From contig KE546980.1 of the NCBI GenBank assembly GCA_000442125.1, positions 372,001 to 436,000 of the forward strand: 64,000 nucleotides of DNA, written 5' to 3'. Below are positions 1 through 12,439 of the stretch, piece by piece (position 1 is the first letter of the stretch; each line of letters begins with the position of its first letter). The notes under the pieces are model-generated. The model was not told where the DNA came from. It searched no databases and worked only from the letters and a program-made list of their open reading frames with translations. The DNA is from Opeltia flavorubescens (taxonomy: Eukaryota; Ascomycota; Lecanoromycetes; Teloschistales; Teloschistaceae). A program made the translations under genes and the position numbers.

Positions 1-3000
1 CGGTACCGATGCCTTTGATGTTTGATTTGACAACTGGATCGTCGTTGGTGCTCTCAAGCACAAGAAGGTCCATGGGAATTGGCTGCGTAGTCAAAAATGT
101 CAGNCAGTGCTCCTCAGTTATGGTTGAAGATAGACTTACCAGCTTGGAGACATCATATTTCTCATATCTCAAGCCTCCAGCCGCGTCCCTCTGTGTTATC
201 GTCTTGGCCAAAACAAGGTAGTGATCAAAGAGTATGGCATGTATATCCAGCCAAGAGAAACGACTTCCGCCCACCCTCTGCAGGTCCCCTTGATGGATGA
301 TTTCTCTACCCAAGTGCGTGAGATTGAGCTTTACCTTTTCCATTCCAGGCCGTAGCACCAGCTTTGACTGGAGTTCTGAGAGCGTGACACTCTTTCCCTG
401 TTCTGCGACTTTGCTATCGCACTCTAGAGTGACCGCTTTGATCTCTTCAATAGCTGTTTGCAGGTTACTCTTCTCTTCCGAATCTTGAACCATGGTCTTG
501 TGGACCGAGCTTAGCAGCAGACCGTAACGTTGTAATCGTGTTATGGGAGACTTGAGGTACGTGTCCCAACCCAGTCTTTTCGAACGCTCATTCTCTCTCA
601 TTTGGTCAAGGAACTGTCGAAAGAGAATGTTCCTGTCCGCTTCTTGGCGCACCAGAAAACTTGCCTTTGGGAAGTCCTCCGCATATCCAATGTAAGCAGC
701 TCTTGCTTTTCTGACCCATTCTCTAAAGATGTCGCTGAATCCAACGATCCAAGGGCCTTGTTCCTGCTGGCGATATTTGAGTTGTGCTAGAAGATGATCC
801 TCATTGACTTGCTTGATCGCGTCTGCTCGTCCGAACACTTCATTCAGGAAGCTGTCTTTCCGCTTCGGCGCAATGATCGGTGGGTCCCATTTCTTCAGTT
901 CATCTCGGTAGAGTACCCGCAAGACGTTCAATTGGTCCATGAAAGAGTCTTCAGTGGTGATTATCTCGTGGAGGATATTTTGACGCTCAATCTCTTTTTT
1001 ACTTGTCTGATCTATGGTTTCCTTCGAAATCTTATAGAATGTAGTCCAATCTTGGATTTTCCGTTGAGGTTCAAGTGTTTGGGCCTGAAGGTTGATCTTC
1101 TTGAGCGTCCGCATACAGTGATGAGCATAACATCTGCCGGGTAATGTCTGCGCGTGTACGTTGGGCGAATAACAGCCAGTACCCGTAAGCTGGAACAAAA
1201 CTCCAGATATCTTTGCCTCTCCAAACTTAACCCATTCCTCTTCCTTCAACAGGGACCCAGTATCGAACATGGCTTCGACAACCCGAGCACCCAACGTTTC
1301 GGCATCAGCAATATTCATCGTAGGCACCTTGTGAGTGAAAAGCGCTACGATTCCGTCAACAACCATAGACCGTTTCAGGTCAGCGGTGCCCTCGCTCATT
1401 TCTCGAATCCAAGCAACTATCGAACTGAGCGCCCAGGGTTCAGAGCACTTCTTAAAATCAGAAGTGGAAAGTTTGGCTGGATTGAATTTTCGCCTTTTAC
1501 CCACGGGGATTTCGGGAAGACCCAGCAAATCTGCACTTGGCTGACCAAGACCAGAGTCGAGACCACTGTCTGGTCCATACGCAGATGAGGCAGAACGAAC
1601 TCCAGCCATTTGTTGTTGCTTAAGGATCTTGGCTCTATCTGCGTCTGTTTTCGACCGTATCGGTGGCACAGTTTGAGGAGTACTGCTATGGCTTACCAGC
1701 GAAGATGACCTTGGGACAACACTACCTGACGGAGTCAGCAGCTGGTCGTAGGCGTCTGGTGCTGCAGGATATGTTGGACGGCCATATTGATCGTACTGTT
1801 GAGCACCGCTCGCTGTTCGATATGTCCCAGCGGGCATGAGCTGCGGTATTCGATGCTTCTCCAGCGGTGCTGGCGGTAGAGGTCTGGTCGGTCCAACACC
1901 CGGATGGAAGAATATGTCTGGCATTTCTTCTCGCGAGGGACTTTGTGTCGCTGATGTGTGTGCACCTTCTGACTCGGCTAAGGTGATCTCATCCCCATCC
2001 TCGAAACTTAGTCGACGCGGGTTTGCGCCAGGCTCTGACAGTCCGCCTGTTCCACCGGTATCGACTCGAGCCCCAAAGGCTGGGAATGGATGGAGATCCT
2101 CTTGAATAGGCATCCCATCATTGTATTCGCCCCTTTGCAACGTAGCCGTATCAGAGTAGCTGCCGTGAGCCCCAGCATAGTATTGCTCGTCATGGTCAAC
2201 GCGAGTCGATTGACTGCTTTGATGCGACAAAGGCTGATCCCCATAGTGTAGATCCCCTGCAAATCCGCCACCATATGAGTCCATATCAACAGCCACATCG
2301 CTATCGCTGCTATGATCTGATTCGACCGGTGCTGCTGGCTGCGTATTGCGCTGAGACCCGGCAGACTGGTGTGACCCGTGCGATTGCCGTGATGATTCAG
2401 CATTATTATACCGATACGCTTCGTCTGCGGCATCTTGCTCTTCGGCCATGTGCATGGCCGCCAAACCCGCTTCAGCTTCGGCATCGCTGCGATCGCTGTA
2501 AGCATCATAATTGACATACTGACCTGCGCCAAGCGATGTGATATTGCCGTTCGTATGCGTATGCCTTGTATCAGGATTTATGGTGGTCGTTGACCCCTCA
2601 GCAAATAGTGCGTGTGGCTCGTGGCCTTCGTCGATTGATGGCTGCATCCGATTTCTCCTAGCACGAGGGCTCCTTTGAGAACTCGAACTTGGCGCTCTTC
2701 CCATCACTGCTGCTTCGACTTCCTTCATGAGATCTTCATATCCAGGCTCTTCGTCGTAAGTATCTTGACGGTTGCCGTTAAGAAACTGATCGCCGAAATA
2801 ATCGGAATCAAGAGGTGGGCCTGGCAAAGGCCTGGCATGAGGATGTCGATTGGTATTGGTTCGCTGCGGCGAATGTGCTGGAGGAGTTGGTCCTGGTGTA
2901 CCAGGTGTCGGTGGTAAAGAGTTATTGAGCCTGTTGTATGATGTACTTCGCGGAGGCGGACTCGCCATACCCGCGCTGCCATTAGATGATTGTCGCGACG

Positions 3001-3904
3001 GTAAAGGGGGCAATTGATGGTTAATGGATGACTGGCGATCAGGAAATGCTTGTTGATGTTGAGAAGTCGAGTACCTTTGCGATGGATGAGGTTGAGAAGG
3101 ATCGATAGAAGCGAACGTGTCTTGTGCTGGGCTAAAGGGTGGAGGAGGCGGAGCGGGTGGTGTGTATCCAGTCCGCGAGGAGACAGGTATGGATCCGGAA
3201 GGAAAGCTTTGCTGCCCAGAAGGATATTCGTGTTGCTCATTCACATAATTCTGCGGTGGAGAGCTTCCTACCTGAGGCGACACGCGGTTGCCGTAGCGTT
3301 GCTCATGAGGCCGTGGTGGAGGTGGAGGCGGCTGATTAGAATAGGGTGGTAGAGCGGATGAGGGGAAATTGTTCGTTACCGGTGAAGCATAACCGGAGGG
3401 GTATTGGGCAGTCGCTTGCTGGTAAGCAGCAGGGATATATGGTTGATATCCTGCGGTGTATCTGTTTTGGCTGCTGTATGTGGTTGGTTGGTTATTCTGC
3501 GACGGAGCTGGGCCGTAATGCTGAGGATTGTATGAGGCTTGCATATTTGATGTTGCTAGTGGGGCGTCTTGATGATGGTAGCCACCAGGGCTCGGGATAG
3601 CAGAATATCCGGCTGTCTGACCGATTGGGGATGACGATCCCATGAACAGTTCATTGTATTGCATGCCAGCATTGGATCCTGCCCTGTATGCTCTTGTACC
3701 ATACGCCCGCTCTTGTGCGCCCGCGTTGGTGCTGTTTCGATACGAGGCATCGTCACCACGGTCGAAGCTTGGATTCCTCCGCAGAAAGCTCGCGTGGTCC
3801 ATGTTGGGCGGAGTAGCAGCTCCTTGGGGTATTCGTACGGGTGGAGAACCCTGCGAGCTGCTGTATGGAGGCTGATTTTGGTTGCCAGTATGGCGATATG
3901 CCAT
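1..3904 (-). CDS. Rho1-type guanine nucleotide exchange factor (DEP-DH-PH), 3' part outside the window
   Basis: A RhoGEF that would load GTP onto Rho1 in the cell-wall integrity pathway at the plasma membrane. The frame is open without a stop from the ATG at 3904 to the left edge, giving about 1,260 visible residues. Residues 1 to about 800 are low-complexity and rich in Pro, Gln, Ser and Tyr. A DEP-like domain lies at about 815-920, followed by a Dbl-homology domain at about 970-1165 with the CR1-like stretch NILHEIITTEDSF and the CR3-like LKSPITRLQRYGLLL. A PH domain starts near 1190. One 57-bp in-frame intron is inferred at 139..83 (GTAAGT...CAG), joining DVSKL to PIPMDLLVLE; it contains an N at 104. 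Fungal relatives (Rom2, Rgf1, Tus1) end in a CNH domain, which would lie beyond position 1. I cannot tell which of these paralogues it is. Confidence 0.9.
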   Translation of the reverse strand, partial: MAYRHTGNQNQPPYSSSQGSPPVRIPQGAATPPNMDHASFLRRNPSFDRGDDASYRNSTNAGAQERAYGTRAYRAGSNAGMQYNELFMGSSSPIGQTAGYSAIPSPGGYHHQDAPLATSNMQASYNPQHYGPAPSQNNQPTTYSSQNRYTAGYQPYIPAAYQQATAQYPSGYASPVTNNFPSSALPPYSNQPPPPPPRPHEQRYGNRVSPQVGSSPPQNYVNEQHEYPSGQQSFPSGSIPVSSRTGYTPPAPPPPPFSPAQDTFASIDPSQPHPSQRYSTSQHQQAFPDRQSSINHQLPPLPSRQSSNGSAGMASPPPRSTSYNRLNNSLPPTPGTPGPTPPAHSPQRTNTNRHPHARPLPGPPLDSDYFGDQFLNGNRQDTYDEEPGYEDLMKEVEAAVMGRAPSSSSQRSPRARRNRMQPSIDEGHEPHALFAEGSTTTINPDTRHTHTNGNITSLGAGQYVNYDAYSDRSDAEAEAGLAAMHMAEEQDAADEAYRYNNAESSRQSHGSHQSAGSQRNTQPAAPVESDHSSDSDVAVDMDSYGGGFAGDLHYGDQPLSHQSSQSTRVDHDEQYYAGAHGSYSDTATLQRGEYNDGMPIQEDLHPFPAFGARVDTGGTGGLSEPGANPRRLSFEDGDEITLAESEGAHTSATQSPSREEMPDIFFHPGVGPTRPLPPAPLEKHRIPQLMPAGTYRTASGAQQYDQYGRPTYPAAPDAYDQLLTPSGSVVPRSSSLVSHSSTPQTVPPIRSKTDADRAKILKQQQMAGVRSASSAYGPDSGLDSGLGQPSADLLGLPEIPVGKRRKFNPAKLSTSDFKKCSEPWALSSIVAWIREMSEGTADLKRSMVVDGIVALFTHKVPTMNIADAETLGARVVEAMFDTGSLLKEEEWVKFGEAKISGVLFQLTGTGCYSPNVHAQTLPGRCYAHHCMRTLKKINLQAQTLEPQRKIQDWTTFYKISKETIDQTSKKEIERQNILHEIITTEDSFMDQLNVLRVLYRDELKKWDPPIIAPKRKDSFLNEVFGRADAIKQVNEDHLLAQLKYRQQEQGPWIVGFSDIFREWVRKARAAYIGYAEDFPKASFLVRQEADRNILFRQFLDQMRENERSKRLGWDTYLKSPITRLQRYGLLLSSVHKTMVQDSEEKSNLQTAIEEIKAVTLECDSKVAEQGKSVTLSELQSKLVLRPGMEKVKLNLTHLGREIIHQGDLQRVGGSRFSWLDIHAILFDHYLVLAKTITQRDAAGGLRYEKYDVSKLVSLSSTITEEHXLTFLTTQPIPMDLLVLESTNDDPVVKSNIKGIGT

Positions 3905-4787
3905 TGTGACGGTTTTTCGAGAAGTGTCGATCCGATGCTACGGCGGCAAGAGTCCTCGCGCTCGCTCAATTACCAGGTTCGGAGGCTGATTGTTTTTCTG
4001 TTGTTCTCGTCCAGTGTGCGCCTGTCCTTCATCGCCGTACTGTCAACGACTGGTAGTCGTGAATACGTCGGCCCAGTACAGTGTGGGTGTACAGCATCAA
4101 TGGTAGGCCCCTCGGGATGCTGTATGAATAATTATCCTCCAAGTATTGATCCTTCGGTCATTATCAGAGCTAGCGCAGCCAAGAGGTGGGACAGGAGACT
4201 GGTCGTCAGAGTGGTGAGTATTGTTCCTTGTTCCCAGACCTTCTCTCAGTCAGTCATCACGGTAGATTCGTTGAAAGGCGCACATTAATCGGTATGCTGT
4301 CGTAGAGATTCACGCGGAATATGATGGTGTCGAAATGGGTCGCTGACGTGGTCAGGCTGAGTGAAGAGCGACGGCATGTAAAGGTACGAGGGTGGAGCTA
4401 AATGACGGTACTGTACTCCGCCGTCCGCTTGCTGCTAAATTCCCGGACACAAGGCTGACTGCAAGCTATCGAAGCCTCAGCCTTGCACAGAAGTACCAGT
4501 CAAAGTATTATTCATGTTTCATCTTCGACTATAACCGCATGCTTGGAGGAACTACACAATGACATAGTATCTCGAAATGATGCTGAACATAGAAAGAATC
4601 ATATACATAAGGTATTCATTTCACGCTTTCTTCCGCTAATGCCTTCACCAGCGAGCTCCATCCATCGCTCTAGCTGATAGGTCTTTTATGATACAAAATT
4701 TGCAAAACATATTGCCTTCATGGTGTCAATATGTTTGTGCAATTCGTCGAAATGCTGCTGACATCAAAACGCCCATTCAAATCCTCT
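3905..4787. other. Intergenic, RhoGEF promoter and PP4R3 3' region
   Basis: An 883-bp gap between two minus-strand genes. It should hold the RhoGEF promoter and leader plus the 3' untranslated region of the psy2-like gene. I see no convincing coding frame, tRNA or repeat in it. Confidence 0.5.
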
Positions 4788-7655
4788 CTAATCTTGCTTG
4801 GTGTTACCATCACCAGATGCTTTCGTAGCCAGCGATATCTTGATTTTATCACCGCTGACTGTTGAATCTTTACTGGCAGACACGAAAGGTTTTTTGCGAC
4901 GCAACACGTTGCTCGAGTTACTGCCAACGCTTGTCCCACTGCTGATCGAAGAGACCGACGCACTCCGTCGTTTGCTGGTCGATAGCTTGCCCAATTCATC
5001 TTCTTCGTCTTCCTCTCTCCTCCGCTTTTCCGACAACCGTTCCGGTGGTGGCTTACTAGATACCGTTATTGTCGACCTTGCGTTATCATCAACGGCCTGA
5101 GCGTTTGACTTCTCCACTGGCCTTCGCTCAGCTAATCCAGCATTGGCCTCTATCGGCTCTTCCTCATCATCCGGATAATCAACAAGCGACCTCGATAGTG
5201 GCGAAACTCCATTGACGAGCGGGTGCCGCTGGCCGTGAGGCTTCTTGTGTGCCAGCTCATCTTCATCATCCGAGGTGTTGAAGTAGGCCTCTTCCGCAGC
5301 ATCCATTTCCTTGACCCCATGCCATCTATGGTTGCCATTGACATTGCTTCTATTTGGCGTCTCATCCTGATCCTGTGCAAAGAGTGTCGTGTCGCCTTCT
5401 GTAGCGTACCCTTGGAATTGGTCGTACCGAAGAATCAAAGTTTGAAACGTGTCGACATAACGGATTTCTTGAAGCTTCTCCCGATAATTTTCGACAATGT
5501 GGAGAATGATGGCTTTGATATTCTCTCGCTTCACAAATTCGAAGAGCTCCAAACATACAGAATTTAGAAGATTGTCCCGGGGCATGGTATCATATACAAT
5601 GTTCAATATAGGTTCGAATAGGAAATTTCTCGTCATCTGTTGAATGTAGTAGTCATCCTGCAACCCAATGCACGTCCGGAAGAATTTTAATGCCGCTAGC
5701 CAGAAGTCAGTGTCGGTGCGAGGATGAGCATCTAGGGACTTACTGAGTTTTAGATGCTTTTGTGGACAAGCTAAGAGCTGTGCTATTCTCGCAGGAAGTC
5801 CTTCTGAGAAGATGAATATTTTACTTCGAAATAAATGGTACCGAATCAGAAACATGAGGATTTCAATGAGATGATGGAAAAGAGAGACCTCCTGGAAGGA
5901 GAGATCAGTGACTAATGGGAATGTTAGCTATATTCGTGTGAGGAGTTCCTGTGGGGCTGGCAAAGTATTCTACATACGAGATTTTCGTTTCTCTACGTCC
6001 TTGAGAGGCTTGAATAGTTTGTTTGCGGAGTGGTCGTAGAAATTTTGGATGAAAGAATCGATTTGCGGATTTGCCGGAGCCGTGCCACGAAGTTTTGTCA
6101 GAAACTCCCCGTTGTTGCGTGTTGCTGCTGGCTCTGTATTGGGTGGCGGAGGCTGCTGGGGCTCCAGTAATACTTTGATCGCATCTGCTGCTTGTGCTTT
6201 GACGCCAAGGTCGTTCTCGATAAGAAGCAGCTCGATCAAAGTGTCTGTTAAAGGCCTTTTGCTGTCGGAAATTGAACGGAAGATATAAGCGCGCACCAGC
6301 GATGCATCGTGATCTATCATAGCAACCAAGATATCCGTACCCGCGACACGAACAGAGGAGTCAGGATTGAGTAAAGCGAAATTGATGATTCTGAGTAACC
6401 CGTTCTGAATGAAGTTGGTGTAGAGTGTTTGTCGACCTGGACCTTGCAAGTTCTTGGCTATTGCACAACAGGTCTGTATGAACGCAACGGCGTCTTTTTT
6501 GCGCGAATGAGGGGCATTAGGATTGTCAATGATACTGAAAAGCTCTTCGAGAAATGCGGTGTTTCCTTGGAGATGGGATACGATGTCGACCTGGTTGAAA
6601 AATATCAAAGAGTTGAGAACAGAGAAGGTCGGATCGTCTAAGATTCTGGCAAGCACGACGTCTTTGAGGTACAGCAATCTCCAAGTGGAGTGGATCTTCT
6701 TTTTTATAGCCAAGTCTTGTATTGGGACGACTTCTTTGTATTTGGATCGATCTTTCAGATATCGTCGGTGATTGGCCTTGTGTGTTGGAAAGTCTGGATC
6801 ATCTGTAGTATATTCCTCAGTCGAGACTCAACGCGCCATTCATTATAGAGCACTCACATTCAAGCGCTCCGACAACGCCCATCACCACGTCATCGCTCAC
6901 GACATGCTCGATGATCTGGGTATCGTTGAGAAGTACTAGCATCTTCATGATATTGCAGAGGTGATGAAGATCTTCTAGTGACTCAAGATCTTCGGCCATG
7001 TCTACCAATGGCACCAGCTTCCGGATGTAGTCCTCCGTTATGATAAGTTTTGACAACGAATCTCGACCTTGCGGCGTCTGAATCACAGTGCGCATCAAAG
7101 CCGCTATTTCATCCAGGTTGGAAAGCTCTGGTCGAGGAAGGGCGAGAGGATTGGTATAGTTTTCCATGGCATCGTCCGAGAGTGCGTCATCAGGTCCTGC
7201 AACAGCCATGAGATGTTGTTGTACCTGACTGACAAATTCCCATATGGCCGCACATCCCTCAGCTTCCTGGAAACTCAACGCCATATCTGTTCCGGTTGAC
7301 TCGGTCCATACGATGAGTGTGTCTAATAGATTTCAGCTTCGTCTCTTCCAAGGCGCCAAGCCACCCACCCTGTTGTTTTTGGTACCCATCATCCTTAGAT
7401 ACTCGTGACTCAAGAAGCAAACGCTCTGGTTGGTCTTCTGATTCGACGTGGATCCGCGACTCATCCTATTATGTGAAGTCAGTCACAGTTTGCATCATTC
7501 GCACAATTTGTAGTGAAGTGCTCAAGAATGGTTTGTCTTACCCCCACGACCCGTCCTGTGCAAAAGCCTGTACCTCTATCATACCAATCATTGTTTCTCA
7601 GCTCGTAGACCTTGACTCTTTTTCTATCGATCGGCTGTGGCACCACCAATGCCAT
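4788..7655 (-). CDS. psy2: Serine/threonine protein phosphatase 4 regulatory subunit 3 (Psy2/SMEK family)
   Basis: The substrate-recruiting subunit of PP4, acting in DNA-damage recovery and other dephosphorylation steps, mainly in the nucleus. Five exons: 7655..7542, 7465..7369, 7322..6858, 6802..5978 and 5911..4788. They join in phase to 874 residues, the usual size for the family. The N-terminal EVH1/PH-like domain starts with RVKVYELRNNDWYDRGTG and runs through LIVWTE and SFQEAEGCAAIWEF. The SMK-1 and armadillo-type region fills about 160-620 (for example NLQGPGRQTLYTNF). The C-terminal 250 residues are acidic and disordered, with basic clusters such as EKRRREEDEE and KRR that look like nuclear signals. 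The start at 7655 was chosen because the leader before it is not conserved in character and the domain begins within ten residues. Introns are 46-76 bp. Confidence 0.95.
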
Positions 7656-10600
7656 ATCAGGTGGAGACCGTGCCCACCACCTTGAAACAATCTTTTTTAT
7701 CCTTCGCGTACCTCCAAACCCTCTCTTGGTAGATGCTCCGGTCCGTCTAGTACCGACGTCGGGACGAATGAATGCCAGCACTCTGTGATTGGGACCGCGC
7801 GCGATCCCGGTCCCGAGCTCTAAAAGCGACGAGGGTAAGACGTAAGAACGCAGCGTTATCGACTGCCGAGTGCTAGAGGAGGAGACGCGCGAGCCGCACA
7901 ACAGTAGTGGGGAGTCCGCGGGATCTGATCTTGTTGATAATCTGCGCGGTGTAGTGTCAGGGGTGTTGAGGCTGTGGTGGGGACGCAGGCGATAGGTAAT
8001 CTGCCGAGGGCGATAGATGCGATCGAGGCTTGCGAAAAGTTACATCAGGTACCTTCAGTTCCGAGGTGCAATAGCAGCAATCATTTACAACGATGATGAC
8101 GACGGATCTATTCGGCACGATCCGGACGAAACCGCTGGTAGGTGTTTGATCGACTGAGTGGAGTGGCGAATGATGATTTATCCCTGGCTGATGATGCCTA
8201 TTTTTGTCCACCAGTTTCAGCCCTATGCCCTTTCGGTCCTCCCATCAAGATAATCTCATCCCCAAGGTTATCCTTTTACAACAAATGAAATATTGCTTTT
8301 ACTTTCACCATTATGAACGCCTTGTCGGTACCTTCCGAAGCCGCTGCTGGTTGGCATGCAGAAGCGACCGCGGTAGGCGCTATCATCACCGCTTCAATTC
8401 TACCTATGACATAATATTACCTTGACCCTCTGATCATACTTAGGCTAGACTGTTTTTCTCTTATGTCGTTGACCGTACCCACATCCCTAGTGTTATGGAT
8501 TTAAGGGCGCAATGTCTTGACATGAAAGTGCTTCCAACCATGGCAGTAGCGAATTGTACTATCATAGTAATGGAAGACGCGAAGAGCTGCTGCGTTCGCT
8601 TTTGAACCTTTTCAAGTGCTTTAGCTCTTCCCATACCATTATCTGTAACACAATGTGATGCTACTCGCTTGGGGGAACCGAAGTTCGATGATCCGACGAA
8701 CGCAAGATTCAGCAGGTCAATGGCCACCTCTTGGAAACATATCTCTGGTCTGGAACCTGTTCGACACGGCCTGATTCGTGGGTCTCATAATCAATCGGTT
8801 CGTATTGGAAGAACAATATTTCCATCATGGTTTCATTGTGTCTAATCATTTTTGGGAACGACATGGTACTAAGTACTCGAGCCATTCAATCAGTCTAGGC
8901 TCAAATGGCGTACGGCATGTTCCGATCTTTGGCCAGTGCTTGAATGCGCTGCTTCTGACAGGTCATCAGTATGCAATATTATCAATAGATGTATGAGACA
9001 TTGAGGAAAGCAAAGCACGACAAGTATTAATGGTAAAGGTCAGGTAGTTTGATTCTGCTCAGAGCGCTCGATGAATTCTGACGATGTTGAGAATTGCTAA
9101 GTTCAATGAATCTATGGCCAGCTTGAGCTGCTTGATAATCATTAATTCCTACTTGGGAGTGGATGGATCCTAGATTCATAGCAACGGCCAGCCTATCTTA
9201 TCCAGACTGTCCCGAAACAGACGGGCCTTGTACACTTGTGTCTGTGGCAGACAAACCCCTGCTCGGTGACGATACATGTCTACCCGTATTGGCTCCACCA
9301 ATGAGCCTCTACCCCAGGTCGTCCATTGCTCCACGATTACAAATAATGGAGAAGAACGATCCTCGAGAATTTCAACCTGTCAAATTGGGCCCTCGCGAGC
9401 TGTGAAGGAAGCATCTCAACAAGCTGGGTTTCGCGAAAGCACCGCAAGGCTTCTTGCTCCAGGGGAGAAGCATCCTGGCAAGGACAGGACTTTAGGCGCT
9501 CTACGGTGGTGACGGACCGGTGATAATGCAATTGGAGTTGGCTGAAAGGGGGTTAAGACTTCGTATTATCGGGTCGATCAAGCCGACAGCGTAAGCCTTA
9601 CAATCAAGCCCACGCGCGTAAAGTTTGCCGGGTCAACCAGTTTGCTGGGTCTTGCAGCGGCGCAACTCTACGGCGATCCTGGCCAGCCATGGATCGCACG
9701 GGTCGCCTACGGACTGAATAAATCCCTAGAGTATGCTTGCGTGCATTAATGCGCAGCAACGAGAACAAACCACCACGCGTAGTGTCCGAGAATGCCCCTC
9801 TGCTGCAGCCTAGAACATGCCCTGTCGTGGGCTACCGTTTACCTTCCAAAAATAAGTTACACGCCATCGAAAGTGACCACCTTCGTATGGATTCGAATTG
9901 AGATCGATGTGCTGTCACCGTCTCAAGAGGTACAAATGGCAAGTCGAAGAGTATTGGCGCTGGTAACTTAATTTCAGCCTCAAGACTTTCATCCAAATCC
10001 AGCGCAGTCTTAACGTGGCTTGCCTTTTTCGGGACGTGACAAAAATCGGCGAAGACAGTATTGGGATTAGGTCAATACTTCTCGAGAAATCGTCATTGGT
10101 ACGGCATGCTCGGGATTTCAGATCCGTTGCAGATTACCCGAGTGCAGCGTGGTGGCATTGATTCGCCGCTGGCGCCATGCCAGTTATCGTGAGCTGGTCA
10201 GAAAACCGGGGTCAGTCTCGATCCTTTGCACAGGTGCGGGACTAGGTTGGCAGCCGCACGAGAGATAAGACGTCCCAGGTATCCATCCCTCCATGGGAGA
10301 TTCGTTGGTTTCCTTGTTTTTATCCTCGCGGCAATCCCAACAACTGCACCTGTATATTGGGCCCACCATCCGCTCTTATCTAGAAGAGTCTCCTTTCCTC
10401 CCTTCTCCAAACCGACCTTGAATATTACTTCCTTTTCTTCGTTTCAACAGTGAACTTTTCAGTTTGACAAGAAGTGATCAGCAGAACTAAGCTGTAGCCT
10501 GCTCGGAAGATACGCAAGAACTTGCTATTCTTAGTGTTTTGTTGGATCGAGAGGGGAAAGGATCAGCAGGGTCCGCTCCACTGGACCACGTCAACCGGCT

Positions 10601-10747
10601 CAACCATAGTTCGGAAGTCCTTCCTGTCCTCACATCCCGTTTACGTCGACTATTTTTTTAATTCTACAAATTCTCGCCACTCGTTTCACTCAGATTCCAC
10701 GTTCGCTACAGTTCCTATCAATCTAATCTACCTCCTTCATCCTAAAC
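7656..10747. other. Long intergenic stretch without a supportable gene
   Basis: About 3.1 kb between the divergent psy2-like gene (-) and the small unknown gene at 10748 (+). Open frames here stay under about 90 codons, have no recognisable motif, and conflict on both strands. No tRNA, repeat or transposon remnant was seen. The last 300 bp are pyrimidine-rich and probably form the leader of the downstream gene. Confidence 0.5.
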
Positions 10748-11544
10748 ATGTCGATTTTCTCGAAGATCAAGGGAGCCAAGAAGGCGGCCGATCAGCATAA
10801 ACAAGCAAAGGCTTCAGAGGTGCCTGCCGAGAAGAAAGATGTTCCAATTCCATATCGCCATGTGCCGACCCATGCTGCAGTCGACGCTTTGACTGGGGCA
10901 CCAGCCAGCTGGAGGGAGGAGGACAGGGCTGCTATCAAACATCAGCACAAAAGGCGCAGTATGATGACTCGCAATAGCAGCACCCTATCCGGGACATTGT
11001 ATCCCAGCAGCAGTTACACCGGTTCGGACTTCAGCAGTTACGGAATGATGCCGGCCGCAAGCAGCTCCCGGCCGTCCCCTACCAGGTTGGATACCAGAAG
11101 ATCATACCAAGGACCAGGCCAGTACCAGCGCAGCCCTCTCGCAAGTAGTGGTAAGCAAGGCAACATTCGCACTGCAAGCAATGCTGATAGACGTACAGGG
11201 GTCTCGCCAACCGGATCGGAACATTCTAATTCTTCCTCCTCTTCTCGTAAGTAGGATATCAGGCAAGTTTTGAGCTGTAGACTGTGGCTGAGCACTTTTC
11301 AGAATTGATCGAATTACCACCTGCGCCGAGGCCTCAACAACATGGACAGCATCTGTCTCCCATGGACAATACTCCACGCACTACGACACGCAAACTGGGT
11401 GAAGCTCCGCTGTTTGACAAAATTCCGGAGACCGTTGTTCCGATTAAACAGCCACCAATCACCCCGACCGCGAATCACAGCAAAAAAAGAAGTTGGGGCT
11501 TCATGAAGCGAAACAGTCAGACGCCAGCCATCGCGGCTCATTAA
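10748..11544 (+). CDS. Small Ser-rich basic protein of unknown function
   Basis: Two exons, 10748..11246 and 11303..11544, join in phase (GTAAGT...TTTTCAG, 56-bp intron) to 246 residues. The first 70 residues look constrained: a short amphipathic start (MSIFSKIKGAKKAADQHKQ), then VPIPYRHVPTHAAVDALTG and a basic KHQHKRRS. The rest is Ser, Pro, Arg and Tyr-rich and probably disordered, with a basic C-terminus (KKRSWGFMKRNS). There is no signal peptide or membrane segment. Proteins with this kind of N-terminus recur in filamentous ascomycetes as hypothetical proteins, but I know no function and assign none. The long, pyrimidine-rich leader suggests a well-expressed gene; that is inference. Confidence 0.8.
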
Positions 11545-12346
11545 GTAGTGAACCATATATTTGAGTGCATTGGGTCAGAGCATTATATTACAGGTATCAA
11601 AAGACCCAACCCCAGTAAACGCTAGGGGGTCCAGGAGCCTGGCGGAGCAGAGCATCATTCACGATTTTAGAATTTGGGCTCAGGGCAGACACGGAAATTT
11701 CCTGAAGCGGGTACTTCGGCGTTTGAAAATACTCTGGATCCTGCAGGTTTGGCGATTTAAGGGGTTTGATATACGGACAATCCTTGGATGGCCAGGGACA
11801 GATGGATACTAACGGTGGGGTCGATGCGGGACAATAGACTTCCCTTCATGACGAATATTGTTCGGTTTCAGTTGCTTGCGGCTGCTTGCTTTCTTCGACC
11901 TTGGAGTTGCCTGTTGTGCCCCTTGGTGGCACATGCTTCGTTACGATTCTCTATACAATCAAAATAACAAATTTCAAATATTTTGCTACCTCCGCATGGA
12001 TATGCTTTGCTGCCTCGGATCGAGGAAATGCAAATTGGCATTCCGAGACTGCTCATAAAACAAAGTTTTAGGCAGCATGATCTTGCAGAAGCCACACCCT
12101 TCTTTGTCGAGCTGAAGATAGGCCACCCCGGGTGCACGTCCAGCCTAATTGTGAGAGTTTCCGAATGGCGCACACTTCCGTCACCGATTTGTCGTCTCGC
12201 CACATGGTTCTGTTTGCATAGGCGATATTAAATGCATGTGAGATCTACTCCTTTTCCCTGTCAAGATATGAGTCCTTGAAAGTGTGGTTGCACGTACTGC
12301 ATTAAAGCGAGATACTGTTGTGCAACCGAGGTATCTCCCTCAGGAG

Positions 12347-12366
12347 CCATGCATGCTCATGCATGG
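12347..12366. promoter_or_regulatory. 20-bp near-perfect palindrome upstream of transporter gene
   Basis: Two 9-bp arms, CCATGCATG and CATGCATGG, separated by CT. It lies 293 bp before the ATG at 12659. A dimeric transcription factor site is the simplest reading, but no factor can be named. Confidence 0.4.
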
Positions 12367-12439
12367 TTATCGCGTGTTCATCCAAGCGATCTCGCAATAT
12401 TCTCAGGAAACACCTCCGGTGGGAGATTGAAGCTCATGT

